Source: Flavobacteriales bacterium (lineage in GTDB: Bacteria > Bacteroidota > Bacteroidia > Flavobacteriales_D > Sanyastnellaceae). Taken from it: 64,000 nucleotides of DNA. Under the pieces are notes generated by a model. That model saw nothing but the letters and a program-made list of their open reading frames with translations, was not told where the DNA came from and searched no databases. Made by a program: the position numbers and the translations under genes. The stretch spans positions 235,563 to 299,562 of the forward strand of contig JADKIZ010000005.1 in assembly GCA_016722445.1 (NCBI GenBank), given 5' to 3'. Shown here one piece after another: positions 16,741-28,200 of this stretch. Position 1 is the stretch's first letter, and each line of letters starts with the position of its first letter.

Positions 16741-19700
16741 ATGACACACTCTACACTTACAAAAACAATTTATCGGAGTATGGTCTTTTTGACTATGCTA
16801 CTGTTAAGTCGAAGCACATTCGCGCAATGTGGCAACGACAATTCTTACTACACGAACATTTCAACGAGCTACAATGGCGATCAAAGCGGCGTTCTCTGCG
16901 TCTTTGGTGGCGAATACCTCGTTGCTGATGTTTGTGCAGGCGTAACATACGAGTTTTCGATGTGCGCTACTACATGGGACAGCCAGATCACGCTTTATGA
17001 TGATGCAGGCAATTTCCTGGATTATGATGATGACGGATGCGGCACTGTTGGCGGTCCATCTTATTTGCTTTGGACGGCAACGTATACTGGCATGGTGAAC
17101 ATCATGGTGGATCAATACAATTGCACTGACAATCTCGATTGTGGCATTTTAATCATGACACAGTATGGGTCATGTTCTCAAGTATGTGCAAGTAACAACA
17201 CACTCTATAATGTCAATGCTACTCCAGCCGGAGCAGGATCAATAGTAACAGTGCAGCAGATGTGGGGTGGCGACTATGTGAACGTAGGAGTTTGTGAAGG
17301 TGCAAACTACACATTCTCTGTGTGTGGTGCAGCTTTTGACTCTCAGCTTGCGTTGTATACTCCAGCTGGTACTTTATTGGCCTACAATGACGACGGATGT
17401 GGTGAATTTGCCGGAGCGAGTATTATCAATTGGACTTCAAATATGACTGGTACGGTGAGGCTTCTTCTGGATGAATATCCTTGCGCAGCGAACCAAACCA
17501 ATACAACTTTGACGGTAACCCAAGAAACCGATTGTGCTGTGTCTTGCGCTTTCACAGATTCCGACGCACAGTACGTGACTTGTTTTGGCGACCAGGAATG
17601 GGTGAATTTCTATCCTTACTATACAGGTGATTGCACAGTAAGTTATCTCTATCTATACTCAACCTTGCTCGGTTGGGAAATTATTGATCTCACCTTAGAT
17701 GGATTCACATCTGGATCAGAAATCGGGATTTTATTAGGTGTTGACAATACAACATATATCTATTACTGGGAATTGAACGACGGCACTATTAGTGCTGATT
17801 ACACGTATAACACAACACAATGTCCTGCGCCAACATGTGCCTTTACTGATGTAGATTATCTATCATTAGGTTGTGAAGGAACTTCTGAGAGCATGGTGTT
17901 TACGCCATACTTCACCGGAGCTTGCACCATTGAAGGCATGTGGGTTTATACACTAGCGAGTGATTGGCAGTATATTGACTTGTCGGCCAGCGGATATACT
18001 TCTGGTGATCCAATTGGAATCCTGTTTAACAACGACAACACTTTTTATCAATTCTATTTTGTATTAGATAATCTGGTTGAAAGTGCTACATATTCATATA
18101 CCACGGGCACTTGTGATGTTACAGGTTGTAGCGTAACAGATGTACAATATCAATACAATGGATGTATTGACACCGATGAAAACGTTGTTTTCTACGTGTA
18201 TTTCACTGGAGCTTGTTCCGTTACTTCATTGTGGACATATACCGCAGTTGGAGGTTGGCAGGAAACAACATTACCTGTTGGTCTTTATTTCTCTGGTGAC
18301 CCAATCGGAATCAATTTGACATTGGACAATACGGTTTACGATTTTTACTTCGAATTGTCTGATGGCAATACATCTATTCTTTACACATACACAACCGGTA
18401 CCTGTGATAATCAGACCCTGTGCAGTGGTTTGCAGATTTTCTACACAGATAATGGATGTGTAAGTGGAACACCAAACGGTACAATCACCCCGATTTACAC
18501 TGGAGGCTGCACTGTTGAAGGTGTCTACACTTCAGTAGATGGTGGGGCTTATGAATACCTTGATCTCAGCGCTTATGGTTTTACCAGCGGTGATGACATT
18601 GGTCTATACTTCAACGTAGAAGATGCAAACTACGAAGTGTATTATGTATTGAGTGATGGCAGTGTTTCACCGAGTACTTTCTTCACCAATCCAAGTTGTG
18701 ATAGCGGAGTAATGATTTGCGATTGTGCAGGCACTCAGATTCCAATTGAAGCAATGGATTGGTTGGGTGATGGAACATTGGATGATGGATCTTTCAATTG
18801 GGATAGCAATCCTGATTATCCGGTAGATTTCAATTGCGGAACATGGGGCTTCGATTGTGGTGATGAGTTACCAGAAGGTTACTTCTATTATGATGCATAC
18901 GATGTATGCTCTGGTTCTGTGCCACCAGCCAATGGTTGTGTAGATGAGTTTTGCTATAACATCGATGTAGATGTTGCAACAGATTGCCATCCAGAAGACA
19001 TCGCTGTTTTTGTATTCAACTCGAACGGTGACCAGGTATTTACCGCTAGCAATCTTGACTTTATTTTGTTGAGCGACAACTTGTACACATTCAGCATGTG
19101 CCTGCCAGCGGATTGCTACACGTATATGATTACAGATGAATTCAGCGATGGACTTGCGGGTGACGATTGTTTGAATATCGGTTATACTGGTATTTACGAC
19201 TATAGCGTTCCTGGTTATGTTGTGTTTGCGAATGGTGATGAATACACTTCTATTTTCACTCGGAGAATTCTGTCGGGACCACAAACGGTTTGTGACAATC
19301 TTCTCTGAATGTCTTTGAAGGAACATGCTTTCCAAACGCACAGGGCGAGTTGATGCCAACGATCAGTTATATTTTCGATTTCAGTGGTCCTTGTACTGTT
19401 GAGTCCATCTTCTATTCCGTTGATGGCGGTGACTTCACTGAAATCAACGTTGCTGCCAATAACTGGGGCAGTGGTGACGAAGGAATGCTTTACTACCTTC
19501 AACCAAACTCCAATTACACCATGTATTACACGCCGGATGATGGTGCTTCATCTTTCCTCTAGTACTTTACTACAGGAAATTGTGACAATGAAATTACCAT
19601 TTGTGACTGTGATGGTACTCAATTGAGCATCGGAGTAACAGCATGGTTGGGTGATGGATTTGCCGACAATGATTTCTATCAATGGGCTGGACAATATGTG

Positions 19701-20762
19701 AATTTCAATTGTTCTACCTGGGGTTATGACTGTGGAGACATTGAAGGTGCACCGAACTTTGATCCTTACAACGTATGTGACGGACAATTGCCTCCATTCA
19801 ACGGTTGTACCGATGTAACTGAAGTTCTTGGATGTACTGATCCAACTGCAATCAATTACAATCCACAGGCTACTATCAACGATGGATCATGTATCTATAA
19901 CCTACAAGTTGGCTGTACAAATCCAGCAGCATGTAACTACAATGATTTAGCGATTATTGATGACGGATCATGTGAATTTATTTCATGTACTGGTTGCACA
20001 GATCCTGATGCATCGAACTACGATCCAACTGCAACTGTAGATGACGGTTCTTGTATTTACTTACAAATTGATGGATGTACTGATCCTGATGCATTGAACT
20101 ACGATCCTGTTGCTACCAATGACGATGGATCATGTATCTACAATTGCATCTGGCCAAATGTGAATTATGATTCGCATTGTACGGAAGGCGATCTTGATGG
20201 ATTCTACATTGATGTAGATCTTACTTCACTTGGTAACGGTGCTCCATATACCATTACCAATAGCTACAATAACCAACAGCAGGTGATGACATTGACAGGT
20301 TCAGTGATCATGGGTCCATTCCCGAATGGCGTTCCAGTTGTAGTGCTTGTAACTAGTAACACCATTGATTGCTTCCTTACATCACAACCTATGACAGAAG
20401 ATTGTTCTGTTCCAGGTGTGTATGGCTGTACAGACCCAACCGCTTTGAATTACAATCCTGATGCTACCATTGATGATGGATCTTGTATTTACATCGGTGT
20501 AGAAGAACAAGAGATTTCCTTCTTCACACTTTATCCAAATCCTGCAAAAGACAAAGTTGTTATCACTAACAATGGTGCTGCACCAGTTGCTGGAATCAGA
20601 ATTATGGATAGCACAGGCAGATTGGTGATGAATGAGCAGATCGTTGTGATCGAAGGCAATAGTCATACACTCGATGTATCGACTCTTGCTCAAGGAAACT
20701 ACGTGATTGAAATTCTTACAGAAAAGAATATTGAACATCACACAGTCATTATTCAGAAATAA
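16741..20762 (+). CDS. Large T9SS type A cargo with Cys-rich modules and GCTDP repeats, interrupted twice
   Basis: Three frame segments (16741-19308, about 19305-19562, 19563-20762) make one protein of about 1340 residues. It has a signal peptide, two related N-terminal modules ending in DDGCG and QYGSC/ETDC, five or six Cys-bounded modules of about 100 residues (YTGxCTVxxxY pattern), CDCxGTQ modules, five GCTDP repeats and a type A sorting domain (YPNPAKDK, GNYVIEILTEK). One missing T near 19303 restores both the frame and the 11-residue Cys spacing seen in the preceding module. A TAG at 19560 falls where other modules have an aromatic residue and could be TAC misread. The gene is either damaged or wrongly sequenced. 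A strong terminator follows. Confidence 0.8.
19830..20492 (+). repeat. Five GCTDPxAxNYxPxAxxDDGSC repeats within the T9SS cargo
   Basis: Five units of about 22 residues (one degenerate, GCTNPAACNY) carry acidic DDGSC loops of the type found in many Bacteroidota surface proteins and resembling thrombospondin type 3 calcium repeats. Calcium binding is inferred from the acidic spacing. Confidence 0.85.
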
Positions 20763-20783
20763 TTTTTGAAGAACGCTTTTAAA

Positions 20784-20811
20784 AGCCCCGGAATTCCGGG
20801 GCTTTTTTTTT
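20784..20811 (+). terminator. Terminator of the large T9SS cargo gene
   Basis: AGCCCCGG and CCGGGGCT form a perfect stem (extended by flanking A-T pairs) around AATT, followed by a run of eight or nine T, about 20 bases after the stop. Confidence 0.93.
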
Positions 20812-20814
20812 GCA

Positions 20815-20997
20815 TTAAACCCGAATCATGCAGTCGAAATCTATTACAGCGCTGAAATCCTTCAATGACGGGCACTTCCTCGATTTTCATTTTCACCGTA
20901 TGAACGATACGCTTTCAAATAAAAATCTTGCGGTAGCGCCCGTCCTTTTTGGCTTTCAGCACTTCATAACGATACCGACTGCATGATCCGGGTTAAA
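20815..20997 (+). repeat. Fold-back (MITE-like or structured RNA) element, copy A
   Basis: The ends are a 22-bp inverted repeat with two mismatches (20815-20836 against 20976-20997). Nested inside are the complementary pairs GCTGAAA/TTTCAGC and GACGGGC/GCCCGTC and a terminal hairpin CGTAT-GAACG-ATACG, so the whole 183 bases can fold into one long hairpin. A diverged copy is at 16432-16592. It ends 50 bases before a lipoprotein gene. It could be a non-autonomous transposon remnant or a transcribed structured element; it contains no ORF. Confidence 0.6.
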
Positions 20998-21046
20998 CCT
21001 TTTAGAATGATACGTGTCTCAAAGCTGAACTTCAAAAACAACTCCC

Positions 21047-21874
21047 ATGAAAAAGAAGAATTTCTTTCTATTAACAATCCTTACCGGAATGGTATTGATG
21101 GTTACTTCTTGTAAAAAAGAACAGGCAACTGCAGGTGTAGATACACAGGACATATCCAATGAATCGATGTCTTCATTTGTAGAAAAAAATCTCATCACCG
21201 ACGAAGACGCAGCAACGATGCGTGGTGGAGCTCCCGGATTGCAGAGCAATTGCAACTGGCAGGAACTACTTCCCGAATGTGCGATTGTAAATGTGAGTGC
21301 TGAAACGTATCCTCAAACTATTACAATAGATTATGGCAGTGGATGCACTCAAGGTGACATTACCAAGAGCGGAATGATTACCATCGTTCTTACAGATGAT
21401 ATGATAAATGTCGGAGCGGTACGCACTGTTACCTTTCAGAATTATCAGATCAACAATACTTCTATTGAAGGCAGTAGAACACTTACCAATACAGGTATTG
21501 ATGAACTTGGCCATCCAATGTTTCATCGCGAAGTGAATACCACCATTACACGCAACAGCAATACAGTAACAAGAGTTGCCATTGAATCAGTGACATGGTT
21601 AAGTGGTTATGACACCGAAGAATGTGGCGATAATATTTTTTCAGTAACAGGTAGTGGTAGTATAACCAGACCAGATGGAATAACAAGAACGCGAACCATA
21701 GTTGTTCCATTGATTATTGATCGCATTTGCGGTTACATCACACAAGGTGTGATTGAAATACAAGGTCCTAATGGAAATGGAAGTATCGATTTCGGAGATG
21801 GATCATGTGATGATGAAGCACTTGTAACAAGACCGAATGGCAATACCCAGGTGATACATCTTCACCACCCATGA
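21047..21874 (+). CDS. Lipoprotein of unknown function
   Basis: This 275-residue protein has a lipoprotein signal ending in MVTSC followed by KKEQ. The mature part has an early acidic stretch, then a beta-rich domain (about 85-240) with YPQTITIDYGSGCTQGD, SGSRT-like and TRTIVVPLI segments and paired Cys residues, and a C-terminal GNGSIDFGDGSCDDEA. Proteins with this YGSGCxxGD arrangement occur widely in Bacteroidota as lipoproteins without a known role. It probably sits in the outer membrane. It follows a fold-back element and ends before a GC-rich hairpin. Confidence 0.8.
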   Translation: MKKKNFFLLTILTGMVLMVTSCKKEQATAGVDTQDISNESMSSFVEKNLITDEDAATMRGGAPGLQSNCNWQELLPECAIVNVSAETYPQTITIDYGSGCTQGDITKSGMITIVLTDDMINVGAVRTVTFQNYQINNTSIEGSRTLTNTGIDELGHPMFHREVNTTITRNSNTVTRVAIESVTWLSGYDTEECGDNIFSVTGSGSITRPDGITRTRTIVVPLIIDRICGYITQGVIEIQGPNGNGSIDFGDGSCDDEALVTRPNGNTQVIHLHHP

Positions 21875-21896
21875 TAGGGTTAGTGTTTGGGCAGAG

Positions 21897-21924
21897 GGCC
21901 GGCGAAAGCCGGCCTTCTTCATTT
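21897..21924 (+). terminator. Terminator of the lipoprotein gene
   Basis: GGCCGGC-GAAA-GCCGGCC (21897-21914) is a perfect 7-bp stem with a stable tetraloop followed by a T-rich tail (TTCTTCATTT). Confidence 0.8.
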
Positions 21925-22250
21925 CAATATGTGGAGCAACTTAAAATGTCTGAATCCACTTTCAAGATCATCCAAGACACAAACTCCCTTTCACCAACAT
22001 TCTTGAAAATTGGGTTAAAACAATTTAATTCTATAAAACAGAGGCAACACAACTGCTGCAATCGCCTATACATCACGCTTTTTGTAGTATAAAATTGCAG
22101 TAACTCTCTACTTTCACTATTCAGTGTTGAAATCTTCCCAACCATCTGGGCGACTCATGCAGGTCAACAAGGACTTTTGTACCAACCGCAAATGGAGTCA
22201 TTTCCATTGCGGACTATGCTTTTGAAAAACTTGCTGCTAAACGGATTGAC
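21925..22250. other. Intergenic upstream of the giant fibre gene
   Basis: No coding region is supported; the small open frames here have no family features. A TATGCTTTTG stretch near 22216-22225 could be a degenerate -7 box for the fibre operon, but it does not match the consensus spacing. Confidence 0.4.
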
Positions 22251-25200
22251 ATGATCAACTCACTACGTATTACCCTTATTACCGCCTTATTTTCATTTAT
22301 TGTTCAGCTTGCCGATGCACAGCTCACATTCTATGATCCGGTATCCGGGGCACCTACAACCAGTTACACATTAACACCATCCTTGTGTCAGGGTGCGAGT
22401 GTTGATCATTGTATTTCTGTGACCAGTGCTGGTTCAAGTCACAGCATCACTTCATTTTCCGGAAGCGCCGGAACAATTGTAATTGCGCCTCCATCCAATC
22501 CATTTCAACGGTGTTTTCGCTATACCGCGCCTTTTAGTTTTACCGGACCGAATACGGTGACTTTCACAGTAACCAATAATTTGGGCGAAATAGGTACGCT
22601 GCAGATTACCATCATTGTAGTGAATCCTAACACACCATTGAATGCGGGAGCAGATCAACAGTTGTGTTCACCAACCAATTTTACAACGCTGACAGCGGTG
22701 AGTCCCGACCCACTTGCAACAGGCTATTGGACAAAACTCACTGGCCCAGGTACCATCTCCGGTGGAACTGATTCACCAGCGATTCCAGGTGTGGATCAGC
22801 AAGGAGGTACAACAGTTAACGTGACAGGCTTACAACTTGGTTCAAACATTTTCATCTGGCATCAGGACTATCCCTGTGATCAGAACGTGGATGTAGTAAC
22901 GATATATGTGTATAACGGAACTCCACCAGTAGCCGACGCCAACATTTGTTATCCGAGTACGGTGAGCCATCTTCCTGATACAGTAATTCTATGTGGAACG
23001 ACTTCCTATACTCTTTGTGCGAATAATCCCGGTACTGCGGCTACAGGTACATGGACCATCTTCGGTGGATGTGGTACCATATTCAACATTAACAACGCCA
23101 ATGCACCAGTAACCAACCTCTGTGCAGGTTGTAATAACTTTGAATGGAATATTGGTAATGGTCCTTGTCCTGGAGGAGAAACAAAAGACACACTTGTTAT
23201 CTGTGTGTTTCCATCGGTACAACAAGCTATAGCCCCAGCTGATATTACACGATGTATTGGCACATTTACATCTGTGACGTTGGCGGGTAATGCTCTGATA
23301 GGAGCAAATACTGCACAATGGTCCTTTGTAAGTGGGCCCATTACCCCTACCATTTCATCACCGAACACTTCGTCCACCTCCATCACAGGATTATCACAGG
23401 CGGGGGTATATTGTTTCAATTATACCGTTACAAGCGGGCCTTGTGGAAGCACGACAGATCAAGTATGTATATATGTATACAATCCATCTTCACCCATCAA
23501 TGCAGGTATAGATCAAACCATTTGTCTGCCCAATAATTCATCTACAATGGCAGCGACAACGCCGACATTTCCCGCATCAGGGGTTTGGTCTACTGTAGCA
23601 GGTACAGGATCTTTTGTTGATGGCGCATCACCAACATCAGTTGTGAACGGCTTGAGTGTTGGTGTGAACACATTCAGATGGACAGTTTCAAATGGAAACT
23701 GCGCCAACAATGGCAACTTTGATGAAATGACGATCACTGTTTTTCCAGTATCGCAACCGGCTGCCAATGCAGGCGTAGATCAAAATTTCAACTACAGTGG
23801 AACAGCTTTAACAACAACACTTGCTGGTAATTCTCCAACCGCACCTGGCACGGGTACATGGACTGTGAGTCCGGCAGGTCCGATTATTACCAACCCAGCC
23901 AGCGCAACATCTGGAGTAACGAATCTCACGCCAGGACAATACACATTCACATGGTGTTTGAATAATGGTTCATGTGATGCACCTGTTTGCGATCAAATGA
24001 TCATCAATGTATTCAACTGCCAGCTATCCACAATCAATGCAGGTCCAGATCAGAATATGTGTTCACCGAACAATTCCGCAAACATGGCTGCTACACTGCC
24101 GGCTTTGCCAGCTACAGGTGCTTGGTCAATAATTACAGGTAATGGATCATTCTCATCTACCACCAACCAAAATGCAGTTGTGACGAATATTCCGATAGGA
24201 ATAAATACTTATCGTTGGACTGTCAATAATGGAGGTTGCGGAACACTTTCGGACGACGTCATTGTAAATGTATTCGATAACACTGCAACCGTTTCTAATG
24301 CGGGAAACGATCAGGAATTCTGTGCGAATTCAGGATTAATCTCCACGGTAATGGCGGCCACAACACCGGTCTCACCAGCTACAGGCACATGGACCATACT
24401 TAATTCAGGATCGCTCACTCCGAATGACAGTCCATCAGCTTCAGTGACGAATTTACCTGTGGGTGCTCATGCTTTTGTGTGGACTGTCAATAATGGACCA
24501 TGCGGTATTGCAAGAGATACGATGATCATCAATGTGTATGCTCCAGGACAGACTTCTGCCAATGCCGGTACAGATCAAGAACTTTGTTCAACCAATCCTA
24601 ATACAACATTGTTGGCGAACAACCTGATCTCGCCTGCAACGGGACTATGGACAATAGTTTCCGGTGGAGGAACCATTGTTAATCCAACAAGTTCTGTCAC
24701 TGCCCTTACCAATATTCCGATTGGACATCACGTATATCGCTGGACCATTGACAATGGTCCATGCACAACACCAGCCACTCTCAGCGATGATGTTGTTGTA
24801 GACGTGTTTGATGTAAATCTGAATACAACTTCTGCAGGACCAGACCAAGATATTTGTAGTAATATCACTTCCATCAACCTTACAGGAAGTTTGATTTCGA
24901 TACCAGCGACAGGTTTATGGACAGTTAGTCCGGCTGGTCCGACATTCTCTAATGCGAGTATTAGTAATCCTACAGTATCGAATCTTACACCAGGAACAAC
25001 ATACACATTCACCTGGTCGGTTGACAATGGACCATGCAGCAATACATCTGATGCCTTGGTATTGGATTATTTCAACAACAACCAACTTGCTGCGAACGCA
25101 GGTCCGGATATAGAAATATGTCAACCACAAAGTTCAATAACCATGGCAGCCAATGCTGCCGATAGTCCTGCAATAGGTACATGGACACTCATCAATGGTC

Positions 25201-28200
25201 CAAATACACCAATTTTTACTGCAGACAATCCAACCACAACTGTAAGCAATCTCATTACAGGTACATACACATTCCGTTGGACGATAGACAATGGGGCATG
25301 TAGTCCGACATTGACGTTCGATGAAATGACGATAGAAGTATTTGATGACGAACAATTGGAAGCTGATGCAGGAGCTGATATTGAATTGTGTGAACCTGTT
25401 TTAGAAACCACATTAACCGCGAATGCACTGATCTCTCCAGCAACAGGTTTATGGACACAAATCAGTGGTCCGAACACAGCGGGTATCAATAACCCGAACT
25501 TGGAACAAGTAGAGTTAAGCGGACTTATAGTTGGTTGTTATGTATTTCGTTGGACTGTAACCAATGGCGCTTGTACACCACCATCCACATTTGATGATGT
25601 TCAAGTTTGTGTATTTGATGATAGTCAGACAGAAGCGAATGCAGGTCTGGATCAAATCATTTGTACACCACTGACTACAACAACACTTGCTGCGAATACA
25701 ATCATCTCACCGGCAGTAGGTACATGGACTGTGATCAGCAGTCCAAACACTCCAACATTCAGTTCTAACAACGCAAACGATGCTACCCTTAGCAATTTGA
25801 TTGTTGGAACCTATGTATTGGAATGGTGTGTCGACAATGGTAATTGTTTTAATGCCAACACATGCGATCAAGTAACCATTGAAGTCTTTTTCACCGACGC
25901 TCCTGTTGCAAATGCAGGAGTAAATCAATCAATATGTACGCCACAGGACGCCGTATTCATGGATGGCAATGATCCAGTTGGACCTGCAACGGGAACATGG
26001 ACATTGGTATCTGGCGGAGGTGCGATTGTCGATCCATCTAATCCTGATACAGAAATTACCAATATTCCTGTTGGAACAAGTTGCTTTCAATGGTCCATTG
26101 ATAATGGTGGATGTGGTGCAGGTACTACATTCGATCTCGTGTGTGTAGACGTATACCCAAGTAACCAACCATTGGCAGATGCCGGAGTAGATCAGGATAT
26201 GTGTACACCACAATCTACAACCAATTTCGAAGGAAATACACCCATTGCTCCTGCAACAGGCTTCTGGGCACAAATCAGCGGACCAACGACTGCAACAATT
26301 GCTAATGCTTCCGATCCAGAATCAAGTGTATCAGGACTTGATGTGGGATGTTATGAATTCGTTTGGACTATAGACAATGGTTCTTGTGCCAATCCGATTT
26401 CTACCGACACAGTACTTGTTTGTGTTTATAATAGTGGATTTCCACCTTCCAATGCCGGTCTTGATCAGGAATTATGTTGGCCAACATCCAGCACAGTAAT
26501 GGATGCGGATGGTGCGATATCGCCTGGTGAAGGAACTTGGAATCAAATTAGTGGACCGACAACAGTGACATTTAGTAATCTGAATGACTCACTTGCCGGT
26601 ATTTCAAATCTTGCAATTGGTATCTACGAATTCGAATGGAGCCTCAATTATTCGGCATGCGGATCAGAAGCAGATGCAGTTACCATCACTGTATATAGTG
26701 ATCAACAACTTCCATCATCTGCAGGTGCAGATCAATATCTCTGTACACCGACAAGTAGCGCTGAATTGAGCGCTAACTCGGTGATTCCACCAGGCTTCGG
26801 AACATGGACGTCATTGACCCCACAAGCGGATTTTGAAGACGATAATGATCCAAATACTACAGTATTCAATCTTGCTCAGGGTATCGACACATTGATCTGG
26901 ACCATTTACAATGGACCATGTCTTGCGACAGAATTCACTGTTGATTCAGTATTCATTTTCCTCAACGACGTGAATCAGCCTGATGCTGATGCAGGTCTTG
27001 ATCAGGAATGGTGTACTCCTCACAACTTTGCTTCGTTGGTCGGCAATAATCCAATTGCTCCGGCATTCGGTACGTGGACGACAACTGGATCAGCTACGAT
27101 CAGTAATCCAACAGGACCCGCTACCGATGTGAGCAACCTTGTACTTGGCACCAATACGTTCTGCTGGACGATAGACAACGGAGCATGTGATCCTCCAACA
27201 ACTACAGATTGTGTGGATATCATCATGTTTCCAGAAGATCAATTACCAGCAGATGCAGGACCGGATCAAGACGTTTGCGGGACAATTACCAATTGTACAA
27301 CACTTGCCGGTAATAGCATAATATCACCAGCACAAGGAACATGGCAACAAATCAGCGGACTCACTTCCGTCACCTTTGATGACTCACACAATCCGAATGC
27401 AGAGGTATGCGGAATGATTCCTGGTGTTTACGTATTGCAATGGTGTATAGAAAACGGACCATGTGGAGAGGTCACTTGCGATCAAATGACCATTACCATT
27501 TACGACAACAGCACAGAGCCAGCTTCCGTTGGAGATGATATTGAAATGTGTACTCCAGAGAATAGTGCTCAGATGAATGCAAGTATTGCGAATCTGCCAG
27601 GCTTTGGAGTATGGACTGTAGTTAGTGGAAGTGGCAACATTGAGGATACCGACAATCCAGCAACGATCATCAGTGATCTTCCAATAGGCACCAATGAATT
27701 CAGTTGGTGTATTTCGAATGGCGTTTGTCCAAATGCATCGACATGTGATACTATTCAAATAGATGTATTCGATCAGTTTGCGCCGATTGCATTTGCAGGC
27801 GATGATCAGGACTGGTGTGATCCAGTCACCAGTATATTCATGACTGCCACCGAACCTGCAGCTCCGGGTGTTGGCACATGGACAGAGATCGGTGGATTAA
27901 CGAGTATTGTCGACATGAACGATCCGCTTACTGAAATAACTGGTTTCGGTGTTGGTGAATACACCTTCCTGTGGACTGTGTATAATGGACCATGCGAATC
28001 GACGAATACGACAGATTTTGTCACTATTAATATTTTCAATCATGATCAACCTGCGTCTGATGTAGGAGAAGACGTCGAATTCTGCACACCTCAAAACAGC
28101 GTGCAGATGAGCGCAACCCAGCCTATTTTCCCTGCAACAGGATATTGGAGCATTATTGGAGCAAGTGTAGGCAACATTGAGAACATCAATTCGGCCACAA

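Noticed and set aside
16741..20762. Stop-codon readthrough or TAG recoding in the T9SS cargo
   Set aside because: Other genes here end normally with TAG (for example rplM and hemN in their repaired frames), and there is no pyrrolysine system in view. A single-base error is simpler.
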